A stretch of 12,317 bases of DNA from an uncultured delta proteobacterium (GTDB lineage Bacteria > Myxococcota_A > Polyangia > Polyangiales > Polyangiaceae), in contig CAITLX010000180.1 in assembly GCA_903893335.1 (NCBI GenBank), forward strand, positions 1 to 12,317. Reading direction: 5' to 3'. Each line of letters begins with the position of its first letter. The stretch's first letter is position 1. The notes beneath the pieces were generated by a model. It saw only the letters and a list, made by a program, of their open reading frames with translations. It was not told the DNA's origin and did no database searches. Made by a program: the position numbers and the translations under genes. Positions 1-5,336 of the stretch are shown one piece after another.

Positions 1-162
1 CTGCGCGCCGCGTGCGCGGGCGTCCACGTGCACGGTCTGGTGGCCGACGCGTGGCGCGCGCGCACCGGGGCCGACCGCGGCCTCTTCGCGCGCGAGATCG
101 CCGACGGCGTGCCCCCCGTCCTCGCCGCCGTGGCGCGCGGCGAGTCGCCCCTCCCCGCGTGA
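1..162 (+). CDS. nnrD: NAD(P)H-hydrate repair enzyme, C-terminal end (partial)
   Basis: Only the last 53 codons are present, open at the left edge in frame 1 and ending in TGA at 160-162. The translation has the closing signature of the ADP/ATP-dependent NAD(P)H-hydrate dehydratase domain (YjeF C-terminal, ribokinase-like fold): ACAGVHVHGLVAD, then an alanine-rich helix, then AREIADGVPPVLAAV. In the family this matches the final helices, usually written as A-GVYLHGLAGD followed by a D-L---P segment. The enzyme dehydrates damaged (hydrated) NADH and NADPH; in many bacteria the domain is fused to an N-terminal epimerase, which would lie outside the window. The gene converges on the adenosyltransferase gene with only 19 bp between stop codons. 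The family call rests on a short fragment, so it is good but not certain; whether the protein is the bifunctional fusion cannot be seen. Confidence 0.7.
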   Translation: MRAACAGVHVHGLVADAWRARTGADRGLFAREIADGVPPVLAAVARGESPLPA

Positions 163-163
163 A

Positions 164-179
164 GGGCCCGCGCAGGCCC
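164..179. terminator. Small GC hairpin in convergent gap, possible terminator
   Basis: The 19-bp gap between the converging nnr and adenosyltransferase stop codons holds a 5-bp perfect stem (GGGCC at 164-168, GGCCC at 175-179) with a 6-nt loop. There is no T-tract on either side. The position between convergent genes is right for a two-way terminator, but so short a GC stem is common by chance in DNA of this composition. Confidence 0.25.
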
Positions 180-181
180 GC

Positions 182-733
182 TCAGGTCGAGGGGCGCCAG
201 GGCACGTCGGCGACGCCGGCGTCGTGGTTCGCGCGCCGCGCGAGCACGAACAGCAGGTCGCTCAGGCGGGTGAGGTAGACGAGCACGTCGGCTCGCACCG
301 GCGACGACGCGCTGGCCGCGAGCACGCGCCGCTCGGCGCGCCGCGCGACGCACCGGGCCACGTGCAGCATCGCGGAGCCAGGCGTGCCGCCCGGCAGCAC
401 GAAGGTCGTCAGCGGCGGCAGACCCTCCTCGGCGGCGTCGATGGCGCGCTCGAGCCGCGTCACGTCCTGCTCCGACACGAGCCGCATCGAGAGCTTGGCC
501 TCGCGCCCGGGAGTCGTGGCCAGCTCGGCGCCGACGACGAAGAGATCGGCCTGCACCTCGGCGAGCGTCGCGTCGACCCCAGGCGGCAGCCCGGCGGCGC
601 GCGCGGCGCCGATCGTCGCGTTCGCCTCGTCGACGGTGCCGTACGCCTCCACGCGCAGGTCGGTCTTCTCCACGCGCGCCCCGCCGAAGAGCCCCGTCTG
701 CCCCGCGTCGCCCGTGCGCGTGTAGATCTTCAT
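182..733 (-). CDS. pduO: PduO-type cob(I)alamin adenosyltransferase
   Basis: The 183-aa product transfers the adenosyl group of ATP to cob(I)alamin or a corrinoid precursor, making adenosylcobalamin in the cytoplasm. Family motifs appear in order: TRTGD (5-9) and GLFGG (14-18), the ATP-binding N-terminal loop; RVEAYGTVDE (27-36); PGG (114-116); the arginine-rich helix RCVARRAERR (127-136), which carries the conserved catalytic Arg; and YLTRLSDLLFVLAR (153-166). The length is typical of the trimeric PduO/MMAB family, as opposed to the unrelated CobO/BtuR type. The start is ATG at 733, placing the TRTGD motif at the usual distance; there is no strong Shine-Dalgarno sequence. The gene lies 49 bp downstream of the PilZ-domain gene on the same strand and may share its transcript, although no functional link is known. 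The partner enzyme (for example methylmalonyl-CoA mutase) is not in the window. Confidence 0.93.
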   Translation of the reverse strand: MKIYTRTGDAGQTGLFGGARVEKTDLRVEAYGTVDEANATIGAARAAGLPPGVDATLAEVQADLFVVGAELATTPGREAKLSMRLVSEQDVTRLERAIDAAEEGLPPLTTFVLPGGTPGSAMLHVARCVARRAERRVLAASASSPVRADVLVYLTRLSDLLFVLARRANHDAGVADVPWRPST

Positions 734-782
734 CGCCCACGTCTAGCGCCGCGCGGCGGTGGGGTCCACGCGCGGGGGCGCC

Positions 783-1901
783 TCAGGCGGCTCGGCCGAG
801 GACGTCGGCGTACAGCGTGTCGTACCCGGTGCGGTAGCGGTCGAGATCGCCCCCCGCGCCATCGACGAACTGAACGCCGAACCCCGGCGGCACGGTCGCC
901 ACGTCGTTCGGTCCGAAGGGGCGGTGCCAGGCGACCTTCGCCACGAGGCGCACGCGGCGGTCCGAGCGCGGCGGCGTGAGCTCGACCCAGGCCTCGTCGC
1001 CGCGCGAGAGGCACGCGAGCGTGCGCACATAGAGGCCGCCTGCGCTCAGGTTGTACGAGAACCCGACCATGTCCTCGCCCCGGCCGGCCACGCGGAAGGC
1101 GACCGTCGTCCCGTAGAGCAGGCGCGCGCTGGCGCGAGCCTCGCCCGCCTGCGTGCGCAGCAGCTCGTTCGCCACGAACAGCACGTTCTCGGGCGGCGCA
1201 TACGCGTCCACCACCGTCACCTGCGGGTGCCGCGCCGCGTCCGCGCGCGCCTCGGCGAGGTGCTTCGGGTCGACCATCACGACGAACGTCGCCTTCGAGC
1301 CCGCCGCGATGGCCGCGTCCGCGACCGCGATGACGCCGTCGGTGGGGGTGTCGTCCTCGCAGACCACGAGCGACACGGTCGGGTCGGTGGCCCCCGCGAG
1401 GGCTTCGTCCATGTCCGCGGCGAAGCGCACGTCCCAGCCTGCGTTGCGCAGGACGCGCCCCGTCACGACGCGACGACGCGGCTCAATCCCCGCGACCACC
1501 ACCTTGCCCGTCGCTCCCCCCGCCACCCGTCGCACGTGCGCCGGGAGCCCTCGCAGCCGCGGCACCAGTTGATGCAGCGCGTCGAGGCGCACGACGTCGT
1601 CGCCCCCCCACGCGAAGGTGTCCGGGAACATGAGGTCGTCGAACTGCCGCACGAGCCGAAGCACCGGCACGTCCGACCACTCGGCCTGCATCCGAAGCTG
1701 CATGCACATGGCCTCGGCCAGCGTGGCGTCGGGCCCGACGAGCACGGCGTCGGCGCGCTGCTGCTCGAGCCACACCCGCGCCTCCTCGGCTGTCTCGGCC
1801 ACGTCGGCGGTGAAGCTCGCCTCGCGAGCGTGGGCGACGACGGCGCGCACGGCGTCGCGCCCGGGCGACCCGACGATGAGCAGAGTCCGCGAAGGCGGCA
1901 T
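783..1901 (-). CDS. Two degenerate receiver domains plus PilZ domain protein
   Basis: The 372-aa cytoplasmic protein appears to have three domains. Residues 5-115 and 132-250 look like response-regulator receiver folds: hydrophobic strand starts LLIVGS and KVVVAG, and alternating helices and strands. Both lack the acidic pocket and the Lys-Pro of active receivers. In the second, the strand LVVCEDD puts Glu182 about where the phosphorylated Asp would sit. Residues 256-348 form a PilZ domain with the cyclic di-GMP signature: RASAR (256-260, matching RxxxR) and NLSAGG (284-289, matching D/NxSxxG), ending in GFGVQFVD. This resembles the PilZ family expanded in myxobacteria, where members affect motility and development. 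The likely role is a cyclic di-GMP-responsive adaptor; the output partner is unknown. The start is ATG at 1901, without a clear ribosome binding site. It is divergent from the translocator-like cassette and followed by the adenosyltransferase gene. Confidence 0.8.
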   Translation of the reverse strand: MPPSRTLLIVGSPGRDAVRAVVAHAREASFTADVAETAEEARVWLEQQRADAVLVGPDATLAEAMCMQLRMQAEWSDVPVLRLVRQFDDLMFPDTFAWGGDDVVRLDALHQLVPRLRGLPAHVRRVAGGATGKVVVAGIEPRRRVVTGRVLRNAGWDVRFAADMDEALAGATDPTVSLVVCEDDTPTDGVIAVADAAIAAGSKATFVVMVDPKHLAEARADAARHPQVTVVDAYAPPENVLFVANELLRTQAGEARASARLLYGTTVAFRVAGRGEDMVGFSYNLSAGGLYVRTLACLSRGDEAWVELTPPRSDRRVRLVAKVAWHRPFGPNDVATVPPGFGVQFVDGAGGDLDRYRTGYDTLYADVLGRAA

Positions 1902-1907
1902 GTGTGC

Positions 1908-1936
1908 ACTGTACGGCCAGCGCCCACGAACTTGAA
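1908..1936 (-). promoter_or_regulatory. Possible sigma-70-like promoter for the PilZ gene, leaderless
   Basis: Read on the minus strand, TTCAAG (1936-1931) and TACAGT (1913-1908) are separated by exactly 17 bp, with 3/6 and 4/6 matches to the -35 and -10 consensus. Only 6 nt separate the -10 from the ATG at 1901, so initiation would fall at or next to the start codon, giving a leaderless mRNA. This agrees with the lack of a Shine-Dalgarno sequence. Matches this weak can arise by chance. Confidence 0.3.
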
Positions 1937-1953
1937 GTGTCGGGCGAAGAAAC

Positions 1954-1983
1954 CGGGACGCAATCGGACCGATGGGCGTCCCG
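1954..1983. repeat. 30-bp inverted repeat in divergent intergenic region (operator or hairpin)
   Basis: The outer arms are CGGGACGC (1954-1961) and GCGTCCCG (1976-1983), perfect reverse complements. The inner arms are ATCGG (1963-1967) and CCGAT (1969-1973), also perfect, around a single A at 1968. The only breaks are one unpaired A (1962) against two G (1974-1975). In total 13 bp pair. It sits 13 bp upstream of the ATG of the 67-aa gene and 53 bp upstream of the PilZ start, so it could be a regulator binding site serving both directions or an RNA stem-loop in the leader of the plus-strand operon. There is no T-tract, so a terminator is less likely. Confidence 0.55.
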
Positions 1984-1996
1984 ATACGAGCCGCCC

Positions 1997-2200
1997 ATGC
2001 CCCACCCCACCCACGCCCAGCTCGCCGCGGAGCTCACTCGGCTCCGCGCCGCCACCACGTCGCACCTCGCCGCGCTCCGCGGCTTCGCCGCCGACCACCC
2101 CTCGCTGCGCCTCGCCGTCCCGGCCGACCTGCTCGCCGAGGTCGAGGCGAGCGCCGCGCCTCGCGCGGCGGCCCTCTCCAACGCCCTGTTTCGCGCCTGA
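1997..2200 (+). CDS. Small 67-aa protein of unknown function, first gene of translocator-like cassette
   Basis: I do not recognise this family. The reading frame is open further upstream to 1904, but from 1997 onward only 3 of 67 codons end in A or T, whereas 9 of the 31 codons upstream do. That supports a real gene starting at the ATG at 1997. There is no good ribosome binding site there, and the inverted repeat lies just upstream. The protein is mostly helical in appearance: a helix with Leu heptads (AQLAAELTRLRAATTSHLAAL, about residues 7-28), a turn at DHPSLRLAVP, then ADLLAEVEAS. There is no signal peptide, membrane segment or cysteine. It lies 18 bp upstream of the tip/filament-like gene in the same direction, so a role as a chaperone or small secreted partner of the next proteins is possible, but this is inference from position only. 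It lacks the tryptophan and length of type III needle subunits. Confidence 0.6.
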   Translation: MPHPTHAQLAAELTRLRAATTSHLAALRGFAADHPSLRLAVPADLLAEVEASAAPRAAALSNALFRA

Positions 2201-2206
2201 CCCCAG

Positions 2207-2212
2207 AAGGAG
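2207..2212 (+). promoter_or_regulatory. Strong ribosome binding site
   Basis: AAGGAG lies 6 nt upstream of the ATG at 2219. It is the best Shine-Dalgarno match I noticed in the window, where most genes have weak sites, and it fixes the start of the 210-aa gene. It suggests this protein is made in larger amounts than its neighbours. Confidence 0.75.
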
Positions 2213-2218
2213 TCTCCC

Positions 2219-2851
2219 ATGCCCACGCTCTCCATCGCGCAGCAGCCCCCCCCTCACGCCACGGTCTCCACCGCCGCGGCCACCACGCTCGCGGCCCAGG
2301 CGGCCGCGGCTGCCTCCGTCGACCCGCGCTACACGGCGCTCGGCGCCGACGAGATCATCCTCTGGATGGAGGCGCAGACCTCGCGCCTGCACGGCGACAT
2401 CAGCGAGATGATCGGGACGATCAACCGCCAGTCCGACGTCGTCGAGGCGCTCGACACCCTCAAGGGACAGCTCGTGAGCCACGGCCCGAGCGAGGGCAAC
2501 TACGGCGCCGGCGCCGACGAGATCGACGCGGTGCTCCAGCGCTACGGCGACAAGCTCCCCTCGCAGCTGCGCGACTCGCTCGTGCAGACGCGCGACCAGC
2601 TGCGGCGGACCCAGGACGCCTGCGACGCGGGCGACCCCTGCCCGACCGACATCGCCCTCGGCGACGACCAGCTTCAGGCGGTGGCAGACGCGTGCGGCAG
2701 CTACGCCGACGGCCTGCGCAACGACGACCAGCTCACGATGCTCAAGATCCAGAACCTCATGCAGAAGGCGTCGCAGGTGGAGGAGCTGGCATCGAACATC
2801 GTCCGGTCGCTCAACGATGCGGCCAAGTCGACCATCGAGAACATCCACTGA
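2219..2851 (+). CDS. Type III secretion tip/filament-like protein (SctA/EspA-like), putative
   Basis: This 210-aa protein has no signal peptide and no membrane segment. Residues 1-40 are low-complexity (Ala, Pro, Thr), as in export tails of type III substrates. A helix follows with the pattern DEIILWMEAQTSRLHGDI (about 44-61), leading into a coiled-coil-like stretch to about residue 90. A central region has two Cys (DACDAGDPC, about 138-146). The C-terminal helix, from LTMLKIQNLM to the ending SLNDAAKSTIENI, resembles the closing coiled coil of EspA/LcrV-type filament and tip proteins, where a similar ending (T/S-N-hydrophobic, then A-K-x-I-x-N-I) is usual. The length is close to EspA. The next two genes look like translocators, which supports the call. 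The resemblance is of pattern, judged by eye, and the apparatus genes are absent here, so the function is inferred. An alternative is a secreted coiled-coil protein of another system. Confidence 0.5.
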   Translation: MPTLSIAQQPPPHATVSTAAATTLAAQAAAAASVDPRYTALGADEIILWMEAQTSRLHGDISEMIGTINRQSDVVEALDTLKGQLVSHGPSEGNYGAGADEIDAVLQRYGDKLPSQLRDSLVQTRDQLRRTQDACDAGDPCPTDIALGDDQLQAVADACGSYADGLRNDDQLTMLKIQNLMQKASQVEELASNIVRSLNDAAKSTIENIH

Positions 2852-2864
2852 GCGAGCCCCCACC

Positions 2865-3626
2865 ATGAGCCTCTCCATTTCCTCTTCGCTCGGCGCAAGC
2901 GCCGGGCTCCCCGACGACCCCGCGACGGCGCTGCTCGCCGTGCAAGGGCGCAGCGATGCCAGCGGCCTGGGTGCCGCTGGCCGCAGCCTGCGCGAGGCGC
3001 ACCAGCGGCACGACGAGGCCGTGGTGCACCAGCGCGAGGCCGAGCAGGCGGCTCGCGACGCCGCCGAGGACGCCGGTGGCTGGGGGAGCTTCCTCTCGAC
3101 CGCCACCGAGGTGGCCGTCGTCGCGGGCGCGGTCGCCGCGGCGGTGGCGGTCCCGGGGGGCGGGCTCGTCGCTGCGGCGGCCTTGACCTCCGCCGGGCTC
3201 GGCGTCGGCGCGGCGGTCGCGCAGCGAATGGGCGCCGGAGGCGGCGTCGTGACGGGGCTCGCCGTCGCCAGCGCAGCGACCGGCATCGCGTCGGGCGTGG
3301 GAGCCGCTGCCAGCGGCGCGACGGTCGCTTCGTCCACGCTTCGCGGCGTCGCGGCAGGTGCCAGCGCGGTTCAGGGGGGCGCCACGGCGGCAGGCGGCTA
3401 CGCGCGAATCGAGCAAGGACGTGCGCAGGCGAGCGTGGTCGCGGCCGAGGCGGTCGGTCTTCGCGCGCAGGACGCCGGCTCGCTCGAGCGAAGCCGCGAG
3501 CGCGGCGCGGGCGACGACGCCGAGGCGCGCGCATCCGACCAGCGGTACGCGGCCTCCGCCGCGGCCCACATTGCATCCACCGAGGCGCTCACCGGCCAGG
3601 CGATCCTGGCGCAGCTGCGAGGTTGA
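2865..3626 (+). CDS. Translocator-like coiled-coil membrane protein (type III translocon, SctE/SctB-like), putative
   Basis: This 253-aa, very Ala/Gly-rich protein has no signal peptide. The order is: an N-terminal tail of Ser/Gly; a DDPATALLAVQ segment (17-27); a charged helix likely to be coiled coil (38-70); Trp73; a long hydrophobic region with two or more possible membrane helices (about 81-120 and 127-157); then an amphipathic Ala-rich tail (about 180-250) with alternating charge. Tail, coiled coil, paired hydrophobic helices and helical tail is the layout of type III translocators such as YopB/IpaB and YopD/IpaC. The start is the ATG at 2865, 13 bp after the previous stop; an upstream in-frame start at 2817 would overlap the previous gene and is less likely. 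The next gene encodes an apparent relative sharing the DDPxxAxxAxQ segment. Low complexity makes homology hard to judge by eye, so this is a structural call. Confidence 0.45.
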   Translation: MSLSISSSLGASAGLPDDPATALLAVQGRSDASGLGAAGRSLREAHQRHDEAVVHQREAEQAARDAAEDAGGWGSFLSTATEVAVVAGAVAAAVAVPGGGLVAAAALTSAGLGVGAAVAQRMGAGGGVVTGLAVASAATGIASGVGAAASGATVASSTLRGVAAGASAVQGGATAAGGYARIEQGRAQASVVAAEAVGLRAQDAGSLERSRERGAGDDAEARASDQRYAASAAAHIASTEALTGQAILAQLRG

Positions 3627-3628
3627 AC

Positions 3629-4267
3629 ATGACCATCGATCCGACGTCGCTCGGCGCCCAGCGCGCCGCGTTTCTCGCGCACGCCGACGACCCGCTCGTG
3701 GCGGTCGCGGCGCTTCAGATCGACGCCGACGCCTCGGCGCGGAGCCGCGAGCGCGAACAGGCGAGCGCGGAGCGCGCGCGCGCCCACGCCGCGACCGAGC
3801 AGGCTGCGGCGTGCATGAGCGAGCAGGCGGGCTCGCTCGAGAGGGGAGCCTGGGTCGCCGGCAGCGTGGCGATCCTCGGAGGGGCCGCGTCGGTGACCGG
3901 GGCGGCTCTCGACTGCCGCGCGAGCGTCCAGGCGCAGAAGCTCGGTGCCGGAGCGAGCGGCGCGGGCGTGGCCCAGGTGCAGACGCTGCCTGCCACGAAG
4001 GTCGCCGCGCTGGTCGGCGCGTCCGGTCGATCGGCCTCGGGGGTCGCCGACTCGCTCGACCGCATGGTGGGTCAGGCGCCCGCGCAGCGGCACGCCGCGG
4101 AGGCGACCCGAGCAAAGGGTGAGGCCGACGACGCCAGGGGCTGCGCCGAGGCCGCGCGCGAGCGGGCCTCCGACGTAACGGGGCACGCGCGCGCGACGCT
4201 CGAGGCGCTCGAAGGGCTCCTGCAAGCGCGAGCCGCAGCCGCGAGCGCGATCCTCGGGCGCGGCTGA
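3629..4267 (+). CDS. Second translocator-like coiled-coil protein, putative
   Basis: This 212-aa protein repeats the plan of its upstream neighbour: an N-terminal tail, DDPLVAVAALQ (20-30), a charged coiled coil with many Arg, Glu and Ala (31-72), Trp75, one hydrophobic segment (about 74-94), an Ala/Gly stretch, then a long charged helix (about 148-185) and a C-terminal amphipathic helix LEALEGLLQARAAAASAIL. With a single hydrophobic segment it would be the smaller translocator (YopD/SctB-like) next to a larger one with two. The ATG at 3629 is chosen because GAGG lies 6 nt upstream (3619-3622) and the gap to the previous stop is 2 bp, so translation is probably coupled; a TTG at 3623 is possible. 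It is the last gene of the cassette, followed by a hairpin. The function is inferred from layout and neighbours. A lone Cys at residue 62 and another in the middle are not family marks I can name. Confidence 0.45.
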   Translation: MTIDPTSLGAQRAAFLAHADDPLVAVAALQIDADASARSREREQASAERARAHAATEQAAACMSEQAGSLERGAWVAGSVAILGGAASVTGAALDCRASVQAQKLGAGASGAGVAQVQTLPATKVAALVGASGRSASGVADSLDRMVGQAPAQRHAAEATRAKGEADDARGCAEAARERASDVTGHARATLEALEGLLQARAAAASAILGRG

Positions 4268-4273
4268 CGAAGC

Positions 4274-4314
4274 CCTCGACGGGAGAGCCTCGAGATCACC
4301 TCTCCCCGCCGAGG
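4274..4314. terminator. Hairpin between convergent genes, possible two-way terminator
   Basis: The 82-bp gap between the cassette and the lipoprotein gene contains nested inverted repeats. The outer arms are CCTCG (4274-4278) and CGAGG (4310-4314); the inner arms are GGGAGAG (4281-4287) and CTCTCCC (4300-4306), around a 12-nt loop. Twelve base pairs form, with a small internal loop. It lies 6 bp beyond the last stop on the plus strand. There is no T-tract, which is common in such GC-rich genomes. Confidence 0.5.
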
Positions 4315-4349
4315 TCGCCGTCGGGCGCGGCGAGGCTCGCGCGCAGGCG

Positions 4350-5336
4350 TCAGTGGCCAGGCGGCGCGCTGCCCTCGCGCATGATGTCGGCGATGCCGAG
4401 GTGGAGCGCAGCGGCGACGCCACGTCCGAGCGTCCCGGCGTCGAGATCGCTGCGCAACGCCACCACGTCGCCTTCGATCGAAGTGGTGGGCGCCGAACAC
4501 CCGCGCAGCGCCAGACCGCCGATCGGGCCCGCCGCGAGGTCGTCCCAGGCCGCACGCAGCAGGCGAACCGCCCTGTCTCCCGGTTCGCGCGGCACCCCGG
4601 CGAGCCCGATGCGCAGGCCCACGCGCCCGCTCGTCGGCGCGAGCGCGACCCCGACCGCGGAGGCCGCGCCGACGAGCCCCCGCGCGGCGTGGGCCCATCG
4701 CTGCTCGAACGGCCCCGGGGCCAGGGCGACGAGCGGCGCGTCGCCGAAGTGGGCGACGAGCGACGCGAGCGGCGGGCTCGCGAGGGCGCGCGGCGCGTGC
4801 AGCCGGTCGAGGGCGTAGGCCTCGGCGGCGCGGGCCGGCAGCTCGCCGCCGACCGTGAAGCAGGCGACCTGGGCGCCGAGGAGCAGCAGCGTCTCGGGCG
4901 TCGTGCCGACGTCGCCGCGGATGCGCGTGACGTCCTCGCGAGCGCTCGCGTGGGCGGCGCCGTGCACGAGGCGGTCGCGCCAGCGCGCGGCCACGTTCGC
5001 GCGGTCGAACCCGCCTCCCACCAGGTAGCTCGTCGACGCGTCGAACCCCGCGACGACGGCGCGCTCGACCCGGCGCAGATCGACGCCGGTGTCCTGCGCG
5101 AAGGCGTCGTACCGGTTGCCGTCGAACGCCGTGGCCAGCAGCGCGCGCACGGTCTCGTCGGCGAGCAGCTCGGCGGGGCGGCAGAGCACGATCCAGCGCA
5201 GGCCCCCCGACGGCACGAGCGACGCGAGGTCGCCCAGGGCGAGCGGCGGGAGCGGCGCCGCCACGGGCGCTCCTCGTCGCGCGCCGCACCCGAGCGCGAG
5301 CGTGGCGAGCGCGCCGAGGGCGGCTCGACGCTTCAC
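4350..5336 (-). CDS. Putative lipoprotein of unknown function, coupled to tyrS
   Basis: The 328-aa product starts at GTG 5336, whose last two bases form the tyrS stop (GTGA, 4-bp overlap), so translation is probably coupled. The frame is open much further upstream, but that part is only the shadow of tyrS. The N-terminus MKRRAALGALATLALGC reads as a lipoprotein signal peptide with Cys17 as the lipidated residue; the lipobox ALGC is imperfect at position -3. The mature part begins with an Ala/Pro linker, then a mixed fold with segments LASLVPSGGLRWIVLCRPAELL and VERAVVAGFDASTSYLVGG, and ends hydrophilic. It is probably anchored to the inner or outer membrane and exposed to the periplasm. I do not recognise a catalytic motif. 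The pattern of repeated short strands recalls uncharacterised myxobacterial lipoproteins, without a named family. A role in translation is not implied by the neighbour. Confidence 0.65.
   Translation of the reverse strand: MKRRAALGALATLALGCGARRGAPVAAPLPPLALGDLASLVPSGGLRWIVLCRPAELLADETVRALLATAFDGNRYDAFAQDTGVDLRRVERAVVAGFDASTSYLVGGGFDRANVAARWRDRLVHGAAHASAREDVTRIRGDVGTTPETLLLLGAQVACFTVGGELPARAAEAYALDRLHAPRALASPPLASLVAHFGDAPLVALAPGPFEQRWAHAARGLVGAASAVGVALAPTSGRVGLRIGLAGVPREPGDRAVRLLRAAWDDLAAGPIGGLALRGCSAPTTSIEGDVVALRSDLDAGTLGRGVAAALHLGIADIMREGSAPPGH

Noticed and set aside
1997..2200. 67-aa protein as a type III needle subunit
   Set aside because: It is shorter than the usual 80 or so residues, lacks the conserved Trp and the C-terminal pattern of needle proteins.
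759..2411. Long plus-strand open frame (550 codons) across the PilZ gene
   Set aside because: It lies antisense to the PilZ gene, has Arg/His/Pro-rich composition with no domain, and is explained by the scarcity of stop codons in GC-rich DNA.
1463..3337. Long minus-strand open frame (624 codons) opposite the translocator-like cassette
   Set aside because: The sense frames have strong ribosome binding sites, tight spacing and family-like patterns; this one is low-complexity and crosses three gene boundaries.
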